Assembly: GCA_951799405.1 (NCBI GenBank)
Contig: OX637353.1
Coordinates: 13,888,001-13,952,000, forward strand
DNA from: Agapetus fuscipes
Taxonomy: Eukaryota; Arthropoda; Insecta; Trichoptera; Glossosomatidae
Direction: 5' to 3'
DNA: 64,000 bases
Shown piece after piece: positions 31,130 to 40,194 of the stretch. The position numbers and the translations under genes are program-made. Within the stretch, counting starts at the first letter, position 1; each line of letters starts with the position of its first letter. The notes below the pieces were generated by a model. The model searched no databases, was not told where the DNA came from, and saw nothing but the letters and a program-made list of their open reading frames with translations.

Positions 31130-31382
31130 GTTACTGGGCGTATCACGAAAAATTAGTCACGGACAATCCGTCCATAGATAAGTTGGCCATGATCAAATTG
31201 AGCACACCAACAGTTTGTCCACACGACTTTTTTGTCAACGACATTTTAGTCACCTACGATGTAGGTTTACAGATAGCTCCATCATAGAAATCTTACACTT
31301 AAAAAATGTTATACATCAGTAGTTTTCATAAATTGTAGTTTTCTGTGGACCATATCGACTACAAAAAAGTTCCCACAAGCTA

Positions 31383-31755
31383 AGAGTCACACAGAGAGCA
31401 ATGGAGAGAGCCATGTTGGGTGTCAGTTTGCGGGATAGACTCAGAAATGAGGACATAAGAGTCAGGATAAAGGTTTCCGATGTCATCAAGATGGCCGCAA
31501 CTCTTAAGTGGCGATGGGCGGGACATGTCGCTCGCGATCCAGATGAAAAGTGGACAAAGCGACTGCTGTGCTGGTCCCCAAGGACGGCAAAGCGTGGAGT
31601 TGGGCGCCCACAGTTGCGTTGGCGTGACGATGTTCAGAGAAGTGCAGGACTTGCCTGGATGCGGATCGCTCGGGATAGAAATGAATGGAAAATGCGAGAG
31701 GAGGCCTACGTCTAGGAGTGGACGATCAATACAGGCTGAAGAAGAAGAAGAAGAT
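31383..31755 (+). pseudogene. LINE-C C-terminal fragment
   Basis: ORF from 31401: MERAMLGVSLRDRLRNEDIR, KWRWAGHVARDPDEKWTKRL, GVGRPQLRWRDDVQRSAG, stop at 31713. Same protein end as the 40214 ORF (MERAMLGLSLRDRVRNQTVR). Ends in (GAA)n at 31739-31752. 5' truncated; no RT catalytic motifs. Confidence 0.88.
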
Positions 31756-31785
31756 ATCGATCCTTTAAAGACAAAAGTGACACAT

Positions 31786-32203
31786 TAAACATTGGTTTCT
31801 CAGAGAAATGCCCTCTTTTCAATTTTTTACAAGAGAAAACACTAAAAAGTTGTGAAAATCCTGTAGTTTAGAAGTATTTCATGAAAATATAGCACATAGT
31901 CGGTGTTATTGTCGAGGCGCATGATCGACTAGTGTATTTGGATCCGGATAACGTTGGTTTGAATCTTGCGTCTAGCCCACTTGACCATAGCTTCGACCCT
32001 GGTTCTACAGATGCCGTTACATGCACACAAGCTTCTGCTTTCGCATGAAGACAACTGGCTAAGCAAATAGGTTGGTGGATTGCATTCCTCTCAACAAATC
32101 TATTTTTATAAAAAAAAAAACATCTACATTATAGTCTTTTACTATGAGAAGGTGCATTCAATAAAATGATTATTCCACAATTTCCCAAATCGATGAATCA
32201 TCG
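31786..32203 (+). repeat. U1 repeat split by SINE-Ser
   Basis: ATTGGTTTCTCAGAG through GAAAATCCTGTAGTTTAG (31786-31900), then ACTATGAGAAGG and AATAAAATGATTATTCCAC (32140-32203). Confidence 0.65.
31903..32118 (+). mobile_element. SINE-Ser copy
   Basis: TCGGTGTTATTGTCGAGGCG (box A region), GTTGGTTTGAATCTTGC (decayed box B), CGACCCTGGTTC, GATTGCATTCCTCTCAACAA and poly-A. Confidence 0.7.
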
Positions 32204-32204
32204 A

Positions 32205-32566
32205 TAGTACCTACTTGGATGGGTTACCGCTCAGGTACACCGCGTGTCGTTGGCATCTTGGACCGGTCCGTAGTCCAGTGGTAACACTTCGGACTCGTAA
32301 ATGGAAGGTTGTGGATTCGGATCCCGGCGGAGCACAAAAAATATACCATTTATATTTCGAATGTGCTCTTCGCTGAGTTGAAAAATTCATACACCTTTAC
32401 CAAAGACCGGTCACTGAAAGGCCCATCCAACCTTACAACAACTGGGTCTTGCTTGAGAATTGGTGCTTTCTACAGCGACGACCAAGCTCGCAGAGGGCTC
32501 TTGAGGTGTGATACACACAAAAACAGCGCTCACCAAATAAATCATCCTAATATTATTATTATTACT
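32205..32566 (+). mobile_element. SINE-5S copy, partial 5S
   Basis: Last ~55 nt of 5S (CTTGGATGGGTTACCGCTCA), junction, tRNA unit, body and (ATT)n tail. Confidence 0.9.
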
Positions 32567-32639
32567 GTCTGACTGTTTTAAAAATGGTCAATGGGAAAGT
32601 TTTCTGTGACAGATTTGTCGTGGAACCGTTACTGGGACC

Positions 32640-32918
32640 GCACAAAAAGTAGATTCCTTATGAATTGACGTCACGTCGACGTTTTAGTGTTGGCGCGTGA
32701 GGCTGCTTTGATGTGCTTGGAGGGAATCCGAATCTTGTCCTCGTATATAGTATTGCCTTCTACTTCCCATGTGATGTACTCTCCATACATACCAATATGT
32801 TTGGCTGGAGAGATTGCAAAGAAATCCTTTTTTTTTAAATCAGTTTCTCCTCTGACAAAATATCGAATGCCTCCGATGTTTTAGGTATCACGTTTTTACG
32901 TATACAAAAAGGAATTCA
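32640..32918. other. unassigned
   Basis: No gene seen. Confidence 0.3.
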
Positions 32919-33160
32919 GTACCCTGAGTACGAGTACCAAAACTCAAGTAAAGTAAAGTTTACGGAAAGTATTAAAGAGTGGTTTTCCCCAAAGTCTGCC
33001 GTTTTTGTTTGTTTGAACTTGATTTTCTTCATCACTGTAACTCTTTTGCTAACATCATAAAGTGTACGAAACAAAAATGGCAGATTTTGGGGAAAATCAC
33101 TCTTTCATGCTTTCCGTAAACTGTACTTTAATCAAGTTTTGCAACTCGTATTAAGGGTAC
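32919..33160. mobile_element. 242-bp MITE with ~90-bp TIRs
   Basis: Ends GTACCCTGAGTACGAGT and (minus) GTACCCTTAATACGAGTTG. Arms continue through AAGTTTACGGAAAG and TTTTCCCCAAA to about 33012 and 33068. A fragment of the same arm lies at 50908-50940. TSD not determined. Confidence 0.75.
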
Positions 33161-33284
33161 AGATCATGATACAAAAATGGTGGTTGATTTAAAATGTTGA
33201 CAGCCAAGGTTTGTACATCTAAAAAATACATTATTATTTGTATTATATATTTTTGCACCAATTTACTGGCATATTGAAATAAGA

Positions 33285-33490
33285 CTGGCCAACTTAACTG
33301 AAAAAATGGTTCACTTTTCCAATGTCACCCCTGTTTCAGGGAAGATCGCAAGAGTTGCAGGGCTTATGGTTATTTGAGATTGGGTTCTTATGTTGTAAGT
33401 GCGAACTTTCACGTGTCTGTTCCTGGGCATTCATTTAATATGTTTTGAAAATTAAATATATATTTACAACTTAGATTATATACTATAGAT
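33285..33490 (+). repeat. Tail-A copy
   Basis: Starts after the head (AAAAAATGGTTCACTTTTCC), ends TTACAACTTAGATTATAT. Confidence 0.8.
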
Positions 33491-34004
33491 TCTTTCCATC
33501 ACCCCTCCATAGCTCCACTCCCTAAAACTTTGTCCTGATTCAGTTTTGTAATTTTAAGATTTGCTTCTTGTTCTCTTTTGATACTGTTGTCATAACACCG
33601 AAAGCGCTCGAGAAAAGTAACCAACCCGTGAAGGAAAACTTTTATTTTATATTTTTACATTATTAATAAAAGTAATTTCAAAGCTCTCCATTAACTCGCT
33701 AGATTCATTTTTTACAACTCAAGCCCGACATCCACTCGGGACTAGAGAGCGCTCAGTGTCAACAAGTGTGTCAGCCACTCGCCTAGGAAAACTGAAAAAA
33801 AGGTCACTGAAATTCCATTTCCTGAAAGTTGTGTTTTCACAGATAACTGCAAATGAATTTATCACTTAACTAAGTAAATTTTAATTCCATGAACTTTAAA
33901 ATAAAATGCTTTTGTAATACTTGAAATGAAATGGTGCTATGTTATGTTGTTTTTCTTTTAAAAATAGCTTTTACCTTCAATGAAACTTTTTGGGTTTGTG
34001 TATT
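33491..34004. other. unassigned
   Basis: No recognised repeat or gene. Confidence 0.3.
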
Positions 34005-34324
34005 AACACAGTGAAAATGATTAACACTTTTAGCATCTTAAATTATTTCACAGTTCAGCACATCACACTTGTTCTCCGATCAAAGGCGAATATCTATCTG
34101 CTCTCCTGCACCCAATTTCGCTCCTTATATACACCAGAAACAGAAGTCTCTAGGGACCAATTTTGCCAGCACACTCTCGAACGCTCTACAAGTTTCGAGA
34201 GTACAAAGGGATTATTTAATTTCTAGATTTCTTAAGCCTATAATAATTAAGTAAAAGTAAAGTGAGTATAATAATTATTGCTACCTACGATGTACACCTA
34301 TATTAATCTACTATTTACATAACA
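34005..34324 (-). mobile_element. LTR-A copy
   Basis: Minus strand: TGTTATGTAAATAGTAGATT start at 34324, CATCGTAGGTAGCAATAATT, TATATAAGGAGCG (TATA-like near 34125). Confidence 0.65.
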
Positions 34325-34688
34325 GTATATATGTAAAAAAAAAAAACATTCCAAAAAAAAAAATTGTTTTTTTCTATTCCATATTCAAATTCTCCTGTGT
34401 TCTTTATTTTCCCTACAAACCTATTTAATCCTTTCGTTATAAAGCTTATCCCTGATATTGACAAAGGCTTGTACGCTGCGATAGTTTTAGTATAGTTATG
34501 GATATTATTTATTTAGCGAGGCCGTTATTGATGAATTCTGTCACGTTGGTCGATGCAAATTTGATACTAGTAACATATGCATGGTTGTACGAGTACATAC
34601 GCTACGTACTAACCGCTTCGATGTAGATTATCGTAACCCACAATTTGTCAATTTTGAAATTATATTGTATTTGGCTTGGTAAAATACT
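34325..34688. other. unassigned
   Basis: A-rich runs; no gene. Confidence 0.3.
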
Positions 34689-34963
34689 GTAGTGTCGGTG
34701 ATGAGATCAGGAAGACTCCAACGGGCCGGACATGTAGCACGTGCAGAGGGCTCCAGGATCATCAGAACTGTCTTGGATGGTGCCGCCTCAGGTGTTAGAC
34801 CACTCAGACGTCCCAGGATGCGGTGGGCAGACAACGTTGAAGCCGACGCCGAAGTTTTGGGAGTAAAGGGACCATGGAGGGAAGCAGCACAAAACAGAGA
34901 GTCCTAGAAGATTGTGGAGGCCCTGAGCCTTCAAGGCTTATGAGCCGAATAAAGTAAAGTAAA
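34689..34963 (+). pseudogene. LINE-D C-terminal fragment
   Basis: MRSGRLQRAGHVARAEGSRI, RRPRMRWADNVEADAEVLGV and WREAAQNRES then TAG, followed by SLQGL and a second stop. Ends in AATAAAGTAAAGTAAAAG. Close to the 8046 copy, about 90% identical by eye. Confidence 0.85.
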
Positions 34964-35089
34964 AGATTTTTAAGGGTTTGGTGGTTTACACAGTGAAAGT
35001 CTATTGTATATTAATCAAATAAACAAAGTTCCAATTCACTTTTTACAGTTTTATTTCTGTCTAGCACTTTCGCCTACAAGGCATCATCA

Positions 35090-35312
35090 TTGTCCTGATC
35101 AAAGCACTGCAATCCGAATTTTTAGGTGACTGAAGGATATTCTAGCATACACCAGACCATGCCAGAATCGCCCAGAGCAGAAACTTCAAGCAAACATGAG
35201 TAGGTACAGCCATCCGAATACTTACATACGTCTAGACTCACATTTACAAATAAGTAGAAACACATAGTCACACAATCATAAGTAAACATACCCATAAATA
35301 AATTTATACATT
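35090..35312 (-). repeat. LTR-like unit, family LTR-F
   Basis: CAAAGCACTGCAATCCG, GATATTCTAGCATACACCAG and TTCAAGCAAACATGAG match 6598-6860 in reverse. Confidence 0.45.
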
Positions 35313-35700
35313 AGTAACCATCGATATATAGAATATACTTCCATGTTAGTAACAATATAACGCACCTTTAAGCTACCATTATTGCAAATAAATTGCTCTT
35401 TCAGCAACATGAAAACTTAATTTCTCTGTAAACCAATAGTGTTTTCTAATGTTAACTAACGTATGTGTAGATGCTACGGCATATTTAATAATTTAATTTG
35501 CTTTGTTCACAATGTGTATTTGGCGGCTTGGTGTTTTTGTAACCGTACCTCAAGGATGAACTAAAAATTGGACCACTGGACTGCTGACCTAACAAAACAG
35601 CTATAGATATTCAATTATACTCGTTATAAGATGAATACAAAATTAGTCATTTTATCTTCTATCTTTTAAAGTTTTATTTTTTTATTTTCACACTCTTTTG
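35313..35700. other. unassigned
   Basis: No gene or repeat recognised. Confidence 0.3.
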
Positions 35701-35719
35701 AACAATCGTGTTTTTGCAG

Positions 35720-35858
35720 ATACGATACGCTAGCTTGGAGGGATCTATATGCAATGCGGCCTACATTTCACACCTCTGACGTTACCGCAGTAAATCAATC
35801 ATTGTCACTCCGAGCGGAGCAGAGCACATCACCACCCATAGTACACAGCAACGCGTAA
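35720..35858 (+). other. candidate host exon, weak
   Basis: A good 3' splice-site pattern (TTTTGAACAATCGTGTTTTTGCAG, written here only as position 35696-35719) precedes a 45-codon frame from 35721: YDTLAWRDLYAMRPTFHTSD, VTAVNQSLSLRAEQSTSPPI, VHSNA, TAA at 35856. Base composition is more balanced than the flanks and the segment is not repeated in the window. A possible 5' splice site (GTAAAT) lies at 35790. No family is recognised; it could be chance. Confidence 0.2.
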
Positions 35859-35940
35859 CCTCGCCCCCATCGCGTAAATCGAGAAACTGTATGGAAACTC
35901 TGAAACAAGTGAAGACTACAGGGGAAGAACAAGGCATAAT

Positions 35941-36343
35941 AATAAAAATAATAATAATATTAGGATGATTTATTTGGTGAGCGCTGTTTTTTCCCCTCAA
36001 GAGCCCTCTGCGAGCTTGGTCGTCGCTGTAGAAAGCGCCAATTCTCAAGCAAGACCCAGTTGTTGTAAGGCTGGATGGACTTTTCTTCAACCCAGCGAAG
36101 AGCACATTTGGAAATATAAATGGTATATTTTTGTCCTCCGCCGGGATTCAAATCCACAACCTTCCATTTACGAGTCCGAAGTGTTGCCACTGGACTACGG
36201 ACCGGTCCAAGAAATGCCAACAACACTCGGTGTACCTGAGCGGTCACTCATGCAGGTAGCATCCGCGCCCAATGTTGCTTAACTTCGGTGATCTAATGAG
36301 AACCGGTGCTTTCAACATGGTATCGTCGTTGACAATTAAGAAT
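35941..36343 (-). mobile_element. SINE-5S, complete head
   Basis: Minus strand from 36335 (GTCAACGACGATACCATG) through a full 5S with GATCACCGAAGTTAAGCAAC, junction GGACCGGTCC, tRNA unit, body and (ATT)n tail near 35945. Internal small deletions in the body. Confidence 0.92.
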
Positions 36344-36499
36344 GTTTTGAGTCAAAATTTGTAATTTGAAAGTCTGTATTTCTCATGGTTATTGCCTGTC
36401 ACAAAGAACCGGAAATACCGCCATAAATTGTGATAGCGACTGTTGTTGCATTGCAAATTATGCAGAGCTTTAGATACACACATATGCCACTAGATGTAT

Positions 36500-36645
36500 G
36501 TCATCTAGTAATAATGATATAGTTTTTCTCGGGTTAGACCATGTTCTACTCGCAGTAATTTTATCTGCCGACGTTTCATTCCCTCGAGCGGAGAACATTA
36601 TCAAGGCTTGTGTAGTAGATTTTTTTCTTATTTTTACTGACATTC
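36500..36645 (-). repeat. PL3: third hammerhead-like unit
   Basis: Minus strand near 36570-36612: CCTTGATAATG, a short imperfect hairpin around CTCGAGGG, then GAAACGTCGG. Same layout as PL1 and PL2 but different sequence. Borders unknown. Confidence 0.35.
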
Positions 36646-36657
36646 CTTGTTTTACCC

Positions 36658-36868
36658 CCTGTAGTCTTCAAGTGGTAACGCTTCTGATTCATAAATGGAA
36701 GGTTGGCGGTTCAAATCCCGGAGGAACACAAAAAATATGCACCATTTATACTTTTAAATATGCTCTTTGCAGAGTTGAAAAATTCCGTCACCAAAGGTTC
36801 ATCCAGCCTTACAGCAATTGGGTCTTGCTTTAGAATTGTCACTTTTTATCGACGACCAAGCTCGTAAA
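36658..36868 (+). mobile_element. SINE-5S copy, old
   Basis: TGTAGTCTTCAAGTGG (box A), GGCGGTTCAAATCCCGG (box B), body to CGACGACCAAGCTCG. Confidence 0.78.
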
Positions 36869-36876
36869 AAGTTAGT

Positions 36877-37025
36877 TGTTAGAATGCTCGTATTCCATGC
36901 CGAGAACAAGGGTACGATCCCCAGCAAGGGTGACAGAAATGATTTCAAACTCAAAATTCATGCCGGCAAGGTACATTCACCAAGGTATATTCAAGGCCTT
37001 CATAAAAAATGAGAACCAGCCCCCT
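36877..37025 (+). mobile_element. SINE-Ala fragment
   Basis: ATGCTCGTATTCCATGCCG, CAAGGGTACGATCCCC, GACAGAAATGATTTC and GAGAACCAGCCCCCTCG. Confidence 0.75.
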
Positions 37026-37389
37026 CGTTAGCCATCACACTTTTAGTAATTTTCAACACCTCAAGAGCTCAAAACGCCTTTAGGTTGAGAGTGGCTGGTC
37101 CTCCTGGATTTATATTTCAAAACGAATTAAATTCTTGCAGCATTGCAGATGCCATATTTAAAAAAAAGAGTTGCATACGGAAAGATCTTATATCCAAGAT
37201 GTTTGAGGCTTATTTATGCCGGGAATGACGTCTACCGTGCACTGAAAATAATGCATTTGTCTTGCAGCACTTCTGCGAAAGTTCAGTCAGCTGTAATTTC
37301 ATTTATCCGATTCCATACGGGATCCTGCAAACAGATAACGAGGTTAAGCTGGCTTGAGAAAACACTGTGGGCAGGCGAAGCGGTGGCAG
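37026..37389. other. unassigned, possible unique sequence
   Basis: An 87-codon plus ORF (37143-37406) is unrecognised and runs into the satellite; not supported as a gene. Confidence 0.25.
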
Positions 37390-37975
37390 TTAGAACGGCA
37401 CAGTGACAAAACGAGACATGAGATAACAACACATGACAAACAAGACAACATGACAAAATGACACATGAGATAACGATACATGAGAGAATGACACATGAGA
37501 TAACCATACATGAGAGAACGACACATGAGATAACAACATATGACAAAACACATGAGATAACGACACATAACAGAACGACACATGAGATAACGACACATGA
37601 GATAACAACATATGACAAAACACATGAGATAACGACACATAACAGAACGACACATGAGATAACGACACATGAGATAACGACACATGAGATAACAACATAT
37701 GACAAAACACATGAGATAACGACACATAACAGAACGACACATGAGATAACGACACATAACAGAACGACACATGAGATAACGACACATGAGATAACAATAT
37801 ATGACAAAACACATGAGATAACGACACATAACAGAACGACACATGAGATATCGACACATTACAAAACAACACATAACAGAACGACACGTGACAGAACGAG
37901 ATGTGACAGAACAACATATGACAAAGCGTCACAGAAAATACACCACTGTGACAAAATAACATACGGATAAAACAT
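37390..37975 (+). repeat. 15-bp-unit tandem array
   Basis: Alternating units ACGACACATGAGATA and ACGACACATAACAGA, roughly three dozen in all, with higher-order blocks of about 60-75 bp around ACAACATATGACAAA. As the unit is 5 codons long, stop-free frames run through the array on both strands (170 aa plus; 174, 176 and 190 aa minus). These are not proteins. Confidence 0.93.
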
Positions 37976-38070
37976 CACATACATACATAAAATTAAATTA
38001 AATAAAAAAAAAAGAATAAAAAATTAAAGAAAAAAAATAAACATTAAAATAAAAAATACAAACATATAAG

Positions 38071-38346
38071 GATGATTTATTTAGTGAGCGCTGTTTTTGT
38101 GTGAATCACACCTCTAGAGCTCTCTGAAAGCTAGTCGTTGCTCTAGAAAGCATAAATTTTCAAACAAGATGCAGTTGACCAAGGCTGGATGGACCTTTTG
38201 TGACCGGTCTTTCGTGTAGGTAAATGAAATTTTCACCCAGCGAAGAGCATATTTGAGAATGTAAATAGTATTTTGTTGTGCTCCACCGGGTTTCGAACCC
38301 ACAACCTTCCATTTGCGAGCCCAAAGTGTTGCCACCGGACCGGTCG
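38071..38346 (-). mobile_element. SINE-5S copy
   Basis: GGATGATTTATTTAGTGAGC to GCCACCGGACCGGTCG; tRNA unit partly deleted, no 5S. Confidence 0.8.
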
Positions 38347-38445
38347 TTAAATCGAGATGTTTTGTCATGTTATGTAACTATTGTCATGTGTCGTTCTCTC
38401 ATGTGTCGTTATTTCATGTGTCGTTTTGTCACTGTGCCATTTTAA

Positions 38446-38707
38446 GATGAACCCAGGTGAAGAATAAAGTAACGAGTATAAACCTTACGTGAGCTCCCCT
38501 CGATAGCGTAAATAAAATAATGCATGAAAACTAAATCGCTATCTAGGAGTGCTGTCGTGAATTCTATACATTTTCAGTTTAAGAAATCTAGGGGTGTTTA
38601 TACAGTGTTTTATACTAAGGGCCCTGGAAATGACTGGTATGTTTCTAGGAATTAACTTGAAAGAGATGGATGTATATAATGCCGAGATGGACTTAAAAAC
38701 AAATAAT
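38446..38707. other. unassigned
   Basis: No gene seen. Confidence 0.3.
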
Positions 38708-38815
38708 CTATATTCTAAGTCACAAAGATATATTACATTTAAGATTCTGATAACGAGTTTATCCACAAACAAACACGTGTAAGTTTGCGCATGTGAACAT
38801 ACATCTTATTCAAAA
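38708..38815 (-). repeat. Tail-A fragment
   Basis: CTAAGTCACAAAGATATATT, CCACAAACAAACACGTGTAA. Confidence 0.6.
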
Positions 38816-38894
38816 CCAACATCAATTACCACTTCTTTTCAGTGTCTCAAAACAAAGCCAACGCAACACACAACACAACACTACACAACACAAT

Positions 38895-39165
38895 CCTACT
38901 TATCGGTGTTATGGCCGGGGGAGTCAAGTGGATGATCTTTATAGCGTATTTGAAACAGAATATCGCTGGTTCGATTCCCCGCTTAGGTCATTTGACCATT
39001 ACTTTGATCCTGGTTCAACAGATGCCATTGGTTAATTATTAATTGATAATTCATTCAAATATGCAATAATGAATTATTCATTGGTGATATTAATACCTGT
39101 TTGGCAAGGCAAAATAGGTTAATGAATTGCATTCCTCTTCACAAATGTATTTTTTTTAATTAAAA
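38895..39165 (+). mobile_element. SINE-Ser, near complete copy
   Basis: ATGGCCGGGGGAGTCAAGTGG (box A region as in Ser/Leu tRNAs), box B GGTTCGATTCCCC, then ACCATTACTTTGATCCTGG, ATTAATACCTGTTTGGC and CATTCCTCTTCACAAATG before a T/A-rich end. Confidence 0.8.
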
Positions 39166-39169
39166 GAAA

Positions 39170-39330
39170 AAAATACTACGCAGCTAACAGCCCTGCTACA
39201 CAGGATCTGGACATCGACCGGCACATCACCAACACCTCTGCGGCATTCCCACAAGTGTCGTAGACAATAAGAGTCTCTGAAATCTGCGGACCCTCTCGCA
39301 CAGAATTTCTTAAAAAAAAACAATCTCAAA
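39170..39330 (+). repeat. free copy of the poly-A tail module
   Basis: CACCTCTGCGGCATTCC, GAGTCTCTGAAATCTGCGG, CTCGCACAGAATTTCTT and poly-A: the 3' module attached to SINE-5S at 11345 and to U1 at 55110, here with different upstream DNA. Confidence 0.7.
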
Positions 39331-39598
39331 TGAACATAAGTACTGCCACTCTAGCCAACCTTCCCTGAAAAAGTTAAACATTTTTGCAGTATGGGTGGGC
39401 AGCGCATACCAACCTAAAAATCGAGGTAAACAAAACATAAATGACATATTTTAAGCCTATAAAAAAAGTTCATAGGTATATTGATAACGTAAAAGTAATA
39501 ATTATGAAAGAATAAGCCACCAAAATTACAAATCAACATTACAGATAAGACGCCATTTATTCTGTCTTCATATACTTCTGTCATTTCATCCAGAGCCC
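39331..39598 (-). pseudogene. LINE-A 3' end
   Basis: Half of Tail-A, UTR spacer and the reversed ORF end (CATTACAGATAAGACGCC, TCTGTCTTCATATACTTC). No tail repeats. Confidence 0.75.
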
Positions 39599-39690
39599 AA
39601 CCTCACATACACAAAAGTCCTGCAACTCTTTCCAACCTATCATAAAACAACAGTGACATTGGCAAAGTGAACCATATAAACCACGAAACG
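39599..39690 (-). repeat. Tail-A fragment
   Basis: CCTCACATACACAAAAGTCC to GTGACATTGGCAAAGTGAAC. Confidence 0.65.
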
Positions 39691-39694
39691 TCGA

Positions 39695-39805
39695 TAACAC
39701 TGAGATTCTCCACAAACAGTTTGTATAAATATCCGGCTATTTAATTAATCTCAAAAATTTAACAAATACATCTAACGACCATAAATCTAACGTTAATTCG
39801 ATTAT
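39695..39805 (-). mobile_element. PL1 fragment, copy 3
   Basis: Minus strand: GTTAGATTTATGGTCGTTAG, GCCGGATATTTATAC, ACGTTTCGTGG; stops at the hairpin. Confidence 0.55.
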
Positions 39806-40190
39806 GAAACATAAAAGTTCACAAAATATAAGTGTGAGAAAATATTCGGTAACAAATTTCAATTCAAAACAATTTTGTTCATTTTTATTTATAAAAGCCT
39901 CGTCGTGTATCTGTTACCATTATTTTACGGTCAATAAAGTGGAGGAGATATAAGAATTTGTATACTGGAAAGTAAATATTGCTTTTTATCGTGTAAGGCC
40001 TAAGCGCGCCGTTGGGCCGTCCAATAAACGGCACTTTCCATTTGTTTCAATTTTCTTTATCAGGCTCGTTGGTTCGCTTTATTTATTTTCATTGCGCAAT
40101 TTGCTTATCAAATGGAAAGATATGATAGGATGCGAATAAAGATCACCCGAGGGAGCACACACAACTGCTTCGATACCTTAAAGCTATAAA
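39806..40190. other. unassigned
   Basis: No recognised gene; 39990-40060 is GC-richer and unrepeated. Confidence 0.3.
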
Positions 40191-40194
40191 TATA

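Larger units (their letters stand above)
31139..32627. mobile_element. FB-II foldback element, copy 2, with 9-bp TSD
   Basis: Left arm from CGTATCACGAAAAATTAGTC with words CGGACAATCCGTCC and TTTGTCCACACGAC. Right arm on the minus strand from GGTTCCACGACAAATCTG. GTTACTGGG occurs exactly at 31130-31138 and 32628-32636; a 9-bp duplication is the known size for Foldback (FB) elements. Shares the internal TTTACAGATAGCTCCATCAT-like block with copy 1 (near 23455). LINE-C, U1, SINE-Ser and SINE-5S are nested inside. Confidence 0.6.
37390..38445. mobile_element. FB-I foldback element, copy 2
   Basis: Left end TTAGAACGGCACAGTGAC, right end (minus) TTAAAATGGCACAGTGAC. The left arm is the long 15-bp array; the right arm at 38350-38445 is shorter (TCATGTGTCGTTATTTCATG). 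Between the arms are an A-rich spacer and a SINE-5S. No TSD found. Confidence 0.6.

Noticed and set aside
37283..37970. Repetitive proteins of 170-190 aa
   Set aside because: Products of the 15-bp array open in several frames on both strands.
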